DNA of 64,000 bases from an uncultured Bacilli bacterium (GTDB lineage: Bacteria > Bacillota_I > Bacilli_A > RF39 > UBA660). Location of the stretch: assembly GCA_934141245.1 (NCBI GenBank), contig CAKPCB010000003.1, positions 62,001 through 126,000 on the forward strand, read 5' to 3'. The translations under genes and the position numbers were made by a program. Shown here in pieces: positions 25,285 to 33,903 of the stretch. The notes under the pieces are model-generated. The model saw only the letters and a program-made list of their open reading frames with translations. It did no database searches and had not been told where the DNA came from. Position 1 is the stretch's first letter. The number at the start of each line of letters is the position of its first letter.

Positions 25285-26049
25285 ATGTATATAGACTCTC
25301 ATACTCATTTATCTAGCGAGTATTATAATAATATAGATGAAGTAATAAATAGAGCATACAAAAATAAAGTGGAATACTTAATGGTGAGTTGTTGTTCAAT
25401 TTCCGAAATAAAAGAAGGCCTTAAGTATATTGTTAAATATCAAAATATATTTTTGACGGTCGGACTTCATCCACAAGAGACGGAAAACTATACTGATAAT
25501 GATATTAAATGGATAGAAAGTCTTATTAAAAACAATAATAGAATAATTGGAATTGGCGAAATAGGGCTAGATTATTATTATGGAAAAGAAAATAGTATTG
25601 AGCAAAAAAAATTATTTATTGCACAACTAGAATTGGCAAAAAAACTTTCTTACCCTGTTGTTATTCATACTAGAGATGCAACAGAAGATACATTAAACAT
25701 TTTAAAAAATTATAATTTAAACGGAATAATTCATTGTTTTAATGGTAGCATCGAAACTGCAAATCAGTATATAAAATTAGGGTATAAGCTTGGTATAGGA
25801 GGAGTTCTTACTTTTAAAAACAGTAAACTATCAAGTGCTGTTAAAAAAATCCCATTATCTTCTATTGTTCTTGAAACTGATAGTCCATATCTAACTCCAG
25901 AACCATTTAGAGGTAATAAAAATGAATCTAAAAACATTCCCATAATTGCCGAAAAGGTTGCAAATGTAAAAGGTTTAAAAATTGAAGAAGTTGAAAATCA
26001 GACTACCAATAATGTTGCTACTATATTTGACTTAAAGAATATATTATGA
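25285..26049 (+). CDS. tatD: TatD-family metal-dependent hydrolase
   Basis: A 254-residue TIM-barrel nuclease with IDSHTHL at the N-terminus, IGEIGLDYYYG, VIHTRDA, IIHCFNGS and LETDSPYLTPEPFRG, the metal-binding motifs of TatD. The family has 3'-5' DNase activity. The ATG at 25285 follows GGGTGATAAT. It is followed by a 3D-domain gene and ksgA, the same order as B. subtilis yabD-yabE-ksgA, but without rnmV. Confidence 0.95.
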   Translation: MYIDSHTHLSSEYYNNIDEVINRAYKNKVEYLMVSCCSISEIKEGLKYIVKYQNIFLTVGLHPQETENYTDNDIKWIESLIKNNNRIIGIGEIGLDYYYGKENSIEQKKLFIAQLELAKKLSYPVVIHTRDATEDTLNILKNYNLNGIIHCFNGSIETANQYIKLGYKLGIGGVLTFKNSKLSSAVKKIPLSSIVLETDSPYLTPEPFRGNKNESKNIPIIAEKVANVKGLKIEEVENQTTNNVATIFDLKNIL

Positions 26050-26082
26050 TATATTTTGTTTGGAATTATAGAGGTGAGTTTT

Positions 26083-26661
26083 TTGAAAAGAAAAATTTTA
26101 CTTATTAAAACTCAAAGCATTTTTTTGCTTACAGTTGTATTGATAATTTTAATTATAGGTTTTAGTAATCCTTCAGCTGTTATAATCACAGAGGATATAT
26201 CAAATGCAAGGTCAATTAAGGCGATCCACTTAGTTTCAAAGTATAATAAAAATATTGTTAAAACAAAAACTGTTCAAAGTTTTTCAGAAGTATTGGAATA
26301 CGGAAATAAGATGCCTGTTAAATTTAACGGAATAATGACTGGATATGGTCCTGACTGTGTTGGATGTGGTGGAAAGACTGGTTGCCCTCCTAGACAAAAT
26401 GTAAGAAATGGTAATGTATATTTTAATGATAAAGATTATGGAAAGATTAATATAGTAGCTACGGATAGTAGAATTCCTTGCGGCAGTATTCTAAAGATTA
26501 CTAATTCTACATTAGGAAAAGAGGTTACGGCTATTGCATTAGATAGAGGTGGTGCTATAAAAAGTACCAAAGTTGATTTTCTTGTTGAAAGTGAAAAAAA
26601 GGCTTTAACTACTGTGGGAAAACAAAAAGTTACATTTGAGATTGTTAGATGGGGCTGGTAA
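26083..26661 (+). CDS. 3D-domain cell-wall protein (YabE/stationary-phase protein type)
   Basis: A 192-residue protein with an N-terminal membrane or signal segment (about 10-30) and a C-terminal 3D domain: GYGPDCVGC, then VATDSRIPCGSIL, ALDRGGAIKSTKVDFL, holding the three Asp residues of a lytic-transglycosylase-like fold. It is probably secreted and acts on peptidoglycan. The G5 domain present in B. subtilis YabE is missing. I chose the TTG at 26083, preceded by GAGGTGA; an upstream TTG at 26056 has no ribosome site. Confidence 0.82.
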   Translation: MKRKILLIKTQSIFLLTVVLIILIIGFSNPSAVIITEDISNARSIKAIHLVSKYNKNIVKTKTVQSFSEVLEYGNKMPVKFNGIMTGYGPDCVGCGGKTGCPPRQNVRNGNVYFNDKDYGKINIVATDSRIPCGSILKITNSTLGKEVTAIALDRGGAIKSTKVDFLVESEKKALTTVGKQKVTFEIVRWGW

Positions 26662-26679
26662 TATTCAGTATAGGTATAT

Positions 26680-27462
26680 ATGATGCAGCATAAATTTAAA
26701 AAACATTTTGGACAAAATTTTTTACAGGATGAAAATATAATTCAAAAAATAGTATCTATAGAGGATTTAACTTTTGAAGATTTAGTAATAGAAATAGGAC
26801 CTGGAGCGGGGGCTTTAACAAAAAAGTTAATAGAAAAAACTAACGTTTTAGCATATGAGATAGATACAGAATTAAAAGATTGTCTGTCAAAATTACAAGA
26901 TAGTGGACACTTTAGTATAATTTGGGCTGATTTTTTAAAAAGAAATATACTTAATGATTTAAGTGATTATAAATATAAGAATCTTTATATAATATCTAAT
27001 TTACCATATTATATTACTACACCAATAATTGAAAAAATTATTAATGAAAAAATAGATGTTCGTGCAATGATTTTAATGGTTCAAAAAGAGGTTGGTGAAA
27101 GATTTATTGCAAGTCCAGGTACAAAGAATTATGGTTCTATAACTGTTTTTCTTAATTACTATTTTGACATAACTAAATCTTTTGATGTGAGTAAAAATTG
27201 TTTTTATCCCAAACCAAACGTTGATAGTTGTATATTAAAATTTAAACGAAGAACAAATCAATTTAATGTGATAGATGAAGATAAGTTTTTCAAGTTAATT
27301 AGGGATAGCTTTAGATATAAAAGGAAAACATTAAAAAATAATCTTAGTACTTATGATTTAGTAAAAATAGAAGAAATACTAAAAAAGAATAATCTTGATC
27401 TTTCTGTTAGAGCTGAAAACATATCCTTATTAATTTTTATTGAAATTGCAAATAATTTATAA
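26680..27462 (+). CDS. ksgA: 16S rRNA dimethyladenosine transferase RsmA/KsgA
   Basis: A 260-residue methyltransferase with HFGQNFLQDENI, SAM loop EIGPGAGALTKKL, and catalytic NLPYYITTPII. It dimethylates A1518 and A1519 near the 3' end of 16S rRNA; its loss gives kasugamycin resistance. The neighbouring ATGs at 26680 and 26683 are both possible starts. The usual neighbour rnmV is absent. A perfect 15-bp hairpin follows and overlaps the yabG start. Confidence 0.96.
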   Translation: MMQHKFKKHFGQNFLQDENIIQKIVSIEDLTFEDLVIEIGPGAGALTKKLIEKTNVLAYEIDTELKDCLSKLQDSGHFSIIWADFLKRNILNDLSDYKYKNLYIISNLPYYITTPIIEKIINEKIDVRAMILMVQKEVGERFIASPGTKNYGSITVFLNYYFDITKSFDVSKNCFYPKPNVDSCILKFKRRTNQFNVIDEDKFFKLIRDSFRYKRKTLKNNLSTYDLVKIEEILKKNNLDLSVRAENISLLIFIEIANNL

Positions 27463-27463
27463 A

Positions 27464-27503
27464 AAAAAGCATATAATTCTATGGGTGAAATTATATGCTT
27501 TTT
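27464..27503 (+). promoter_or_regulatory. Terminator-like hairpin enclosing the yabG start
   Basis: A perfect 15-bp inverted repeat (27464-27478 with 27489-27503) follows ksgA. The ten-base loop CTATGGGTGA contains the yabG ribosome site GGGTGA, and the yabG ATG (27495-27497) is in the descending arm, whose end is TTTTT. It could be a ksgA terminator and at the same time block yabG translation on read-through RNA. Confidence 0.75.
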
Positions 27504-28280
27504 AAAGTTGGAGACATAGTTAGTAGAAATTCATATAACAATGATACATTATTTAAAATAGTATCTATAGAGGACGGGCTAATTAATTTAAAAGGTGTGG
27601 AAGTTCGTCTATATGCAGATAGCCCGCCAGGTGATTTAAAACTAGAAAAAGATTTATCATTAAAAAATGAAGATGAGGAACTAATAGAAGAAGTTAATGA
27701 AACAATTCGTCTTGATAGAAATGAATTTTTTTATTTACCTGGTAAGGTTTTGCATATAGATGGTGATGATGAGTATTTAGAGCGTTGTATAAATTTTTAT
27801 AAAAAAATGAAAGTAAAGACATATGCATTAAGTTTAAAAGAAGAAGTTATGTCAATAGATATTCAAAAGTATTTGAAAGAACTTAAACCTGATATCGTTG
27901 TTATAACAGGACATGATTTTTTTTACAAAAATAGAAAAGAAATAAATAATATAAATAATTATAAAAATAGTAAATTTTTTGTTGATGCAATTAAAAAAGC
28001 TAGAGAATACGAAAAGTCACAAGATAAATTAATAATAATAGCTGGTGCCTGTCAGTCGGATTATGAGAGTTTGATAAAAGCTGGTGCAAATTTTGCTAGC
28101 AGTCCTAAAAGAGTAAATATTCATGCACTTGATCCTGCTATAATAGCAGCTTCAGTTGCGCTTTCAACTAGAGATAAACCTATTGATATTATTAAGATTA
28201 TTGAAAGAACTAAATATAAAGAGGAAGGGATAGGTGGTATCATTACTAATGGAATGATGTATAGGGGGTATCCAAGATAA
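27495..28280 (+). CDS. yabG: Sporulation-specific protease YabG
   Basis: A 261-residue protein that matches YabG: N-terminal FKVGDIVSRNSYNNDTLFKI, the PGKVLHIDGDDEYLERC segment and PDIVVITGHDFFY, ending GGIITNGMMYRGYP. YabG is a mother-cell cysteine-type protease that processes spore-coat proteins and, in clostridia, germination factors. The start codon is sequestered in a 15-bp stem shared with ksgA's end. The gene order ksgA-yabG-veg is conserved in spore-formers. Confidence 0.93.
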   Translation: MLFKVGDIVSRNSYNNDTLFKIVSIEDGLINLKGVEVRLYADSPPGDLKLEKDLSLKNEDEELIEEVNETIRLDRNEFFYLPGKVLHIDGDDEYLERCINFYKKMKVKTYALSLKEEVMSIDIQKYLKELKPDIVVITGHDFFYKNRKEINNINNYKNSKFFVDAIKKAREYEKSQDKLIIIAGACQSDYESLIKAGANFASSPKRVNIHALDPAIIAASVALSTRDKPIDIIKIIERTKYKEEGIGGIITNGMMYRGYPR

Positions 28281-28315
28281 ATATAAATAAAATAAAATTA
28301 AATCTAGAAAAAAAT

Positions 28316-28498
28316 ATGGGTAAAACTCTACATTTTAGATTTAATGGTGCTAGAAACCAAATTGAGGAATTTTCGGGAACAATAGAAAATATGTATAATT
28401 CTATTTTTGTTGTAAAAGTGTCAAATCCAAAGGAGCAAATTAAAAGTTTTAGTTATGCAGATATTTTAACTGAGAGTTTACAAATTTTTGTAAAATGA
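28316..28498 (+). CDS. veg: Veg protein (start probably further upstream)
   Basis: From the ATG at 28316 there are 60 residues, with NGARNQIEEFSGTI and KSFSYADILTESLQIF matching Veg, a short protein linked to biofilm control in B. subtilis. The frame stays open upstream to 28265 and the added residues INKIKLNLEKN also match the Veg N-terminus, yet no ATG, GTG or TTG is available. AGGGGG (28263-28268 region, inside yabG) lies at good spacing before an ATA codon at 28277. The ATG at 28316 has no ribosome site, so a non-standard start is likely. Confidence 0.85.
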   Translation: MGKTLHFRFNGARNQIEEFSGTIENMYNSIFVVKVSNPKEQIKSFSYADILTESLQIFVK

Positions 28499-28571
28499 TA
28501 TTGCAATTTTAGACAAATTATTATACTATATATGTATATATTGAGCTTATGCTCAAAAGGAGGATATGCAA

Positions 28572-28847
28572 ATGAAAATAACATCTGTTAATGTAAGAAA
28601 AGTCGAAAAAGACGGATCTAAAGTGAAAGGAATAGCTTCAGTTTTATTAGATGATAGCTTTGCCGTTCATGATATAAGAATATTAGAAGGCGATAATGGT
28701 TTGTATATACGTATGCCAAATAAAAAAGTTGCCAGTGGAGGATATAGAGATATAGCACATCCAATTAATCAAGAAGTAAGATCAATGTTTGAAGAGGCAA
28801 TAATTGATAAGTATAATAATTTAGATGAAGAATCTGTTAATGAATAA
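28572..28847 (+). CDS. spoVG: Septation/RNA-binding regulator SpoVG
   Basis: A 91-residue protein reading MKITSVNVRKVEKDGSKVKG with later LLDDSFAVHDIRILEGDNGLY and RMPNKK, the SpoVG signature. SpoVG is a small nucleic-acid-binding regulator that affects sporulation septation and many other genes. I chose ATG 28572, eight bases after AAAGGAGG; the ATG at 28566 is too close to it. It has its own terminator. In B. subtilis purR and ridA separate veg and spoVG; here they are absent. Confidence 0.96.
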   Translation: MKITSVNVRKVEKDGSKVKGIASVLLDDSFAVHDIRILEGDNGLYIRMPNKKVASGGYRDIAHPINQEVRSMFEEAIIDKYNNLDEESVNE

Positions 28848-28854
28848 TATATTT

Positions 28855-28880
28855 AAGAGCTACTAGTTAGCTCTTTTTTT
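28855..28880 (+). terminator. Intrinsic terminator after spoVG
   Basis: AAGAGCTA (28855-28862) and TAGCTCTT (28868-28875) form an eight-pair hairpin followed by a T run. Confidence 0.88.
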
Positions 28881-28930
28881 GAGGGTTCTATTATATTATC
28901 TTGTGAATATTATTTAATGGGAGGAATAAT

Positions 28931-29224
28931 ATGGATAAGGTAGATAATATAGTTGGAAATTATAATCATAGCATAAATATTGTTGAAAGAAAAAATCTTA
29001 TGGTTACTGGAGTAAAAAAAATAGACAATTTTGATAGTGAGGAATTCTTACTTCAAACTACTATGGGGTATTTGGTTATAAAAGGTACTGATTTGGAATT
29101 GGTTAAACTAGATACTATGCAAGGTAATGTATCTATAAAAGGGACTATTATTTCTTTTAATTATATAGAAGATAACAAACTAAAAGGTAAAGAAAATAGC
29201 ATATTTAATAGGTTATTTAAATAA
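28931..29224 (+). CDS. yabP: Sporulation protein YabP
   Basis: A 97-residue YabP/YqfC-fold protein: HSINIVERKNLMVTGVKKID, FLLQTTMGYLVIKGTDL and VSIKGTI are family hallmarks. YabP is a mother-cell protein needed with YabQ for spore cortex formation in B. subtilis. The ribosome site is GGGAGG. Its stop overlaps the yabQ start (TAATG), so the two are coupled. Confidence 0.93.
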   Translation: MDKVDNIVGNYNHSINIVERKNLMVTGVKKIDNFDSEEFLLQTTMGYLVIKGTDLELVKLDTMQGNVSIKGTIISFNYIEDNKLKGKENSIFNRLFK

Positions 29225-29517
29225 TGTCTTTAGAAATTCAAATTCAATCTATTTGTTTATCCGTTTTTTATGGAATGTTTAGTGCTTTAACTTTTAATTT
29301 GTTTTATTCAATTATGTTTAAATCTAAACCAGTAATTAGAATTATTTTAATGAGTTTGTATTCTTTTTTATTTTTTTCCTTATATTTTTTACTTCTTATT
29401 GCTGTTAATAAAGGAATTATACATGTTTATTTTTGCTTTGCTTTTTTAGTAGGATTTTTGATTTCAAATAGGAAAACAAAAGTACTAAGAAGCAAATTTA
29501 ATCCTTATTCAAAATAG
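29224..29517 (+). CDS. yabQ: Spore cortex biosynthesis protein YabQ
   Basis: A 97-residue membrane protein with about three hydrophobic segments (10-28, 36-60, 67-82) and the YabQ N-terminal pattern QIQSICLSVFYGMFSALTFN. It is coupled to yabP and works with it in the mother cell during cortex assembly. It is shorter than the B. subtilis protein. Its stop codon lies inside an intrinsic terminator. divIC, which follows in B. subtilis, is not here. Confidence 0.88.
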   Translation: MSLEIQIQSICLSVFYGMFSALTFNLFYSIMFKSKPVIRIILMSLYSFLFFSLYFLLLIAVNKGIIHVYFCFAFLVGFLISNRKTKVLRSKFNPYSK

Positions 29518-29526
29518 GGATTTTTT
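29500..29526 (+). terminator. Intrinsic terminator overlapping the end of yabQ
   Basis: AATCCTTAT (29500-29508) pairs with ATAGGGATT (29514-29522, one G-U), followed by six T. The yabQ TAG is in the hairpin. Confidence 0.75.
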
Positions 29527-29651
29527 ATTTTGACTGAATGTTTTATAATAATACTTAAAAAGAATATAAAATTATAAATTACTCTTTAATCTTAAACAAT
29601 GACTTTTTGAAAAAAATATAGTATAATATAGTTTGGTTGGTGAGGAATAAG

Positions 29652-30623
29652 TTGAAAAATGAATTTAATTATATTAAAAAGAAAATAAAAAAGGCTAACC
29701 AAATATATATAATTGGTCACAAATTTATTGATTTGGATGCATATGGTGCTGCAATTGGAATGTATTATTACACAATCAATTTAAAAAAAAGAGCTAGAAT
29801 AATTCTCGATGATACTAAATTGGAATCTAGTGTAAAAAAAGTTATTAATATGTTTTCCGATAAGGTTGATATAGTAAAAAGTAAAAATATAGATGTAGTG
29901 GATGATAAAGACTTATTAATAATTGTTGATACTAATAAACAAAACTTAATAAGTAATGTTAAACTTTTATCTAAGTTTAATAATATAATTATAATTGATC
30001 ATCATAAAGTTGATGAGAATACAATTTCAAATGATAAGACATATCAATTTATTGATACAACTGCATCAAGTACGTGTGAGATAATTACGAAGCAATTAAT
30101 CCTTGAAAATATTTCTATTAATAAGCTAATATCTACAGCATTGTTATCTGGTATTGTTTTAGATACTAATAATTTTACATTGAGAACTAACTCAGATACT
30201 TACTATTGTGCATATTATCTAAGCAGATGTGGTGCCGATTCTAAAATGGTTCAATATATATTAAAACAGAATATAAATGAATATATAAATATACAAAAAG
30301 TAATTACTGATGTTAATGTAATTAAAAATGTAGCTTTTTCTAAGGGACTTCAAACTCAAGTTTATAGAAGAGAAGAATTGGCTAAAATTGCTGATACACT
30401 ATTGCTATTTAATAATATTGAAGCCTCATTTGTAGTTGGCAAAGTAAGTGGAGGAATAGGTATTAGTGCCCGCTCTATGGGTAAAATTGATGTTGGTACC
30501 ATTCTAAATAAATTTAATGGTGGTGGTGATACCCACGAGGCTGCTGCTATTATTGAAGATTCATCATTGAATAAGGTTTATAGTGATGTGGTTGATAGTA
30601 TTAAAAAAATTAAAAATTCATAG
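29652..30623 (+). CDS. DHH-DHHA1 phosphodiesterase (GdpP C-terminal type)
   Basis: A 323-residue protein with the DHH domain (IIGHKFIDLDAYGAAIGMYY near the start, LIIVDTN, IIDHHKVDE at about 120) and DHHA1 domain (NKFNGGGDTHEAAA). This is the catalytic half of GdpP, the c-di-AMP phosphodiesterase. The membrane segments, PAS and degenerate GGDEF domains of full GdpP (about 650 residues) are absent. It lies directly before rplI-dnaB, where GdpP lies in B. subtilis. I chose TTG 29652, following GGTGAGG; 29637 (TTG) is the longer option. c-di-AMP or pApA hydrolysis is inferred. Confidence 0.85.
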   Translation: MKNEFNYIKKKIKKANQIYIIGHKFIDLDAYGAAIGMYYYTINLKKRARIILDDTKLESSVKKVINMFSDKVDIVKSKNIDVVDDKDLLIIVDTNKQNLISNVKLLSKFNNIIIIDHHKVDENTISNDKTYQFIDTTASSTCEIITKQLILENISINKLISTALLSGIVLDTNNFTLRTNSDTYYCAYYLSRCGADSKMVQYILKQNINEYINIQKVITDVNVIKNVAFSKGLQTQVYRREELAKIADTLLLFNNIEASFVVGKVSGGIGISARSMGKIDVGTILNKFNGGGDTHEAAAIIEDSSLNKVYSDVVDSIKKIKNS

Positions 30624-30631
30624 GAGGTTTT

Positions 30632-31072
30632 ATGAAAGTTTTGTTTGTCAAAGATTTAAAGAAACAAGGTAAAAAAGGTGAAATTAAAGAGGTAAAAGAT
30701 GGGTATGCTCAAAACTATTTAATTAAAAATGGGTATGCTGTGCAGTTAAACAATATAACTCTATCTAAATACAATAAGGAACTGCAAGAATTACTTGATA
30801 ATGATAAAAGATTAAGACAAGAGGCATTAAACTTAAAAAGAAGATTAGATAGTTTGGAATTGATTTTCAAAGTTAAAGTAGGAAATAATGATAAAGTTTT
30901 TGGAAGAATAAGTCAAAAACAGATTAAAGAAGAGTTGGATAAAAAAGGATTTGGTATTGATAGAAAACAAATTATTATACCTGATTGTCCTGCAATGCTT
31001 GGATATTATAATGTTAAAATAAATTTATATAAAGAGGTAGAAGCAACAATAAAAATTAAACTTGAAAAATAG
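30632..31072 (+). CDS. rplI: 50S ribosomal protein L9
   Basis: A 146-residue L9 with the N-terminal rRNA-binding domain (MKVLFVKDLKKQGKKGEIKE, GYAQNYLIKNGYA), a long central helix and a C-terminal domain. It stabilises the L1 region of the ribosome. The ribosome site is TAGGAGG. It lies between the DHH phosphodiesterase and dnaB, as in Bacillus. Confidence 0.97.
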   Translation: MKVLFVKDLKKQGKKGEIKEVKDGYAQNYLIKNGYAVQLNNITLSKYNKELQELLDNDKRLRQEALNLKRRLDSLELIFKVKVGNNDKVFGRISQKQIKEELDKKGFGIDRKQIIIPDCPAMLGYYNVKINLYKEVEATIKIKLEK

Positions 31073-31082
31073 AGGTGATAAT

Positions 31083-32444
31083 ATGGCAAATAGGGAGATT
31101 CCACATAATTTAGAGGCAGAACAATCTGTATTGGGTGCAATGCTGTTATCTAAATATGCTTTGCAAAAATCAACTGATGCATTAACAAAAGATTCATTTT
31201 ATTCGTCAGCAAATTCAGAAATTTTTCAGTGCTTGGCTAATATGTCTGAAAAAAAAGCTCCTATTGATTTAACAACTTTAACCTCAGAACTTAAAGAGAA
31301 AAATAAACTAAATGAAGTTGGTGGTATAGAGTATTTAACTGAATTAATTGAATTTGTTCCGACTGCATCAAATGTAGATTATTATATAAAACTAGTTGAA
31401 GAATCGGCATTACTTAGAAGACTAATAGATGTTTCAACAGATATTGTTACTAGTGCTTATAATAGACAGTCAAGTGTTGATGACACACTTGATTCCGCAG
31501 AACGAAAGATATTAAGTGTGGTAAATAACAGAAGGTCAACAGAGTTTAAAACAATAAAGGAAGTATTATCAAGTGCTGAAGCAAACTTAGAAAAATTATC
31601 TCAAACAAAGGGAGAAATAACAGGTGTTGCAACAGGTTGGTACGATATAGATAAATTGACTTCTGGGTTACATGAAAATGAACTTATAATTATTGCTGCT
31701 AGACCTGCAATGGGCAAAACAGCATTTGCTATTAATTTAGCGACTAATGTTGCAATGAACAATGATAAAGCAGTTGCACTATTTAATATGGAAATGGGTG
31801 CTGAGCAATTAGTAAATCGTATGCTTAGCTCTCTTGGCCAAATAGAAGGTAAGAAATTGGCTACAGGTAATTTACAGAATAATGATTGGAAAAGGATTAG
31901 TGAAGCAATTGGACAACTCTCTGAAACAAATTTATATTTAGATGATACACCAGGTATAACAATTGGTGAGATTAGGTCAAAGTGTAGAAGATTAGCTAAT
32001 AGTGAAAAAGGCTTAGCTTTAGTAGTAATCGATTATTTACAACTTATTTCATCATCAATAAATTATGGCGGTAATAGGCAACAAGAAGTTTCTGATATTT
32101 CACGTTCATTAAAAATGATGGCTATGGAATTGAAAGTTCCTGTAATAGCATTAGCGCAATTATCACGTAGCGTTGAATCAAGAGAAAATAAAAGACCAAT
32201 AATGAGTGATTTGAGAGAATCGGGATCAATAGAGCAAGATGCTGATATAGTAGCCTTTTTATATCGTGATGATTATTATAATAAAGATAAAGAATTGAAG
32301 GATAATAGCAATAATAGTATTAGTGAATTTATAGTTTCTAAACATAGAAATGGACCAACCGCAACTATTGAATTATTATTTAAAAAAGATACTTCCACAT
32401 TCTTAAGTTATAAGAAAGATTCAGGAGGAGCAAACAATGAATAA
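31083..32444 (+). CDS. dnaB: Replicative DNA helicase DnaB (DnaC in Bacillus)
   Basis: A 453-residue hexameric helicase. The N-terminal domain begins IPHNLEAEQSVLGAML; the RecA-like motor has Walker A AARPAMGKTAF (about 214-224), Walker B LVVIDYLQLI and DLRESGSIEQDADI. It unwinds DNA at the replication fork. I chose ATG 31083 after AGAGGTGATAAT. It overlaps the next gene by eight bases. Confidence 0.97.
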   Translation: MANREIPHNLEAEQSVLGAMLLSKYALQKSTDALTKDSFYSSANSEIFQCLANMSEKKAPIDLTTLTSELKEKNKLNEVGGIEYLTELIEFVPTASNVDYYIKLVEESALLRRLIDVSTDIVTSAYNRQSSVDDTLDSAERKILSVVNNRRSTEFKTIKEVLSSAEANLEKLSQTKGEITGVATGWYDIDKLTSGLHENELIIIAARPAMGKTAFAINLATNVAMNNDKAVALFNMEMGAEQLVNRMLSSLGQIEGKKLATGNLQNNDWKRISEAIGQLSETNLYLDDTPGITIGEIRSKCRRLANSEKGLALVVIDYLQLISSSINYGGNRQQEVSDISRSLKMMAMELKVPVIALAQLSRSVESRENKRPIMSDLRESGSIEQDADIVAFLYRDDYYNKDKELKDNSNNSISEFIVSKHRNGPTATIELLFKKDTSTFLSYKKDSGGANNE

Positions 32445-33903
32445 AAAAAATTTATTTTTTATAATAATTGCTGCAATAATAAGTAGTAGTATATTTTTTG
32501 TTGGATATACCAATAAGACTAATCCTAAAAATTTGTATAGAGTTTATTTAAGTGGAAAAACAATAGGATATATAAATTCAAAAAGGGAATTAGAGGATTA
32601 CATTGATGTAAAAGAAGCTGAAATAAAATCAAAATATAATGTTGATAATGTTTATGCACCGAAGAATCTTAATGTTGTTAACGAAATTACATATAATAAA
32701 AAAATTTCCTCAATTGAAGAAATATATAATATCATAAAGGAACAAGCTCCTTTTACTATTAGTGGATATACAATTAATATAAAGGGTGTTGAGGAAATTA
32801 ATGAAACAAGCAAAACATATACTGATGATGTGGTTATAAACGTATTAGATAAGTCTATATTTGAAGAAGCAGTTAATCAGATAATAAAGGTTTTTGTTGA
32901 TGAAAAAGATTATAATAAATATAAACTTAATTCTCAAGAAAAGATAACAAATACTGGTAAAATAATTGAAAGCATATATATTCAAAATGAAATGACTATA
33001 AAGCAAAATAAAATTTCTACAAGTGATATTATATTCACTAATACATCTGATCTTAGTAAATATTTGTTGTTTGGAACATTAGAGGAACAAAAAAAGTATA
33101 TTGTTAAACCCGGTGATACAATAGAAAAAATATCTTACAATAACAAGTTATCAGTTGAAGAGTTTTTGATTGCTAATAAAGAATTTAATGATAGCAGTAA
33201 TTTATTGTATGATGGTCAGGAAGTAACTTTAGGTATTTTAAAGCCAGCATTTAAGACAATAGAAGAAGATTATGTTGTTGAATTTGAAGATAGTAACTAT
33301 AAAACTGAAATTGTATATGATAATTCAATGCTTTCTGGAGTTGAAAGAGTAAAACAACAAGGTGTAAATGGTAAAAACAAAGTTAGTAAAAAAGTTAAAA
33401 AAATAAATGGCGAAGTTAAAAGTGCTGTGGTTATTGAATCTCAAGAAATAGTACCAGCGCAAAACAAAATAATTGTTCGTGGTAATGGTACAATAAGTAT
33501 AGGTAGAGTTGGTAACTGGGCATGGCCTACTAAAACTCCTTATGTTATAACAAGTGGTTATGGATGGAGATGGGGAAAAATTCATAAAGGTCTTGATATT
33601 AGTGGTACAGGACATGGTTCCCCAATATATGCTGCTAACGATGGTGTGGTTTTAGAATCAAGATATGATTCATTTAATGGTAACTTTATAGTTATAAATC
33701 ATAATAATGGGTACTATACAATTTATGCCCATATGTCTGCTTTACTTGTGAAAAAAGGTGAAATAGTTACAATTGGTCAACAAATAGGAAAAATGGGTGC
33801 AACTGGTTATGCATTTGGGGCGCATTTGCATTTTGGTGTTTGGAGAGGTTATCCAGATAGATCTGCTAGTACCAGTGTTAATCCATTATCACTATATCGA
33901 TGA
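32437..33903 (+). CDS. Membrane-anchored M23 peptidase with LysM and G5-like regions
   Basis: A 488-residue protein. It has one N-terminal membrane segment (about 5-25), an uncharacterised extracellular region, a LysM (KYIVKPGDTIEKISYNNKLS, about 223-266), a G5-like stretch, then an M23 domain with GYGWRWGKIHKGLDI (HxxxD) and GAHLHFGVW (HLH). All zinc ligands are present, so it is probably an active peptidoglycan endopeptidase outside the cell. It overlaps dnaB and walJ by a few bases, suggesting one operon. Confidence 0.9.
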   Translation: MNKKNLFFIIIAAIISSSIFFVGYTNKTNPKNLYRVYLSGKTIGYINSKRELEDYIDVKEAEIKSKYNVDNVYAPKNLNVVNEITYNKKISSIEEIYNIIKEQAPFTISGYTINIKGVEEINETSKTYTDDVVINVLDKSIFEEAVNQIIKVFVDEKDYNKYKLNSQEKITNTGKIIESIYIQNEMTIKQNKISTSDIIFTNTSDLSKYLLFGTLEEQKKYIVKPGDTIEKISYNNKLSVEEFLIANKEFNDSSNLLYDGQEVTLGILKPAFKTIEEDYVVEFEDSNYKTEIVYDNSMLSGVERVKQQGVNGKNKVSKKVKKINGEVKSAVVIESQEIVPAQNKIIVRGNGTISIGRVGNWAWPTKTPYVITSGYGWRWGKIHKGLDISGTGHGSPIYAANDGVVLESRYDSFNGNFIVINHNNGYYTIYAHMSALLVKKGEIVTIGQQIGKMGATGYAFGAHLHFGVWRGYPDRSASTSVNPLSLYR

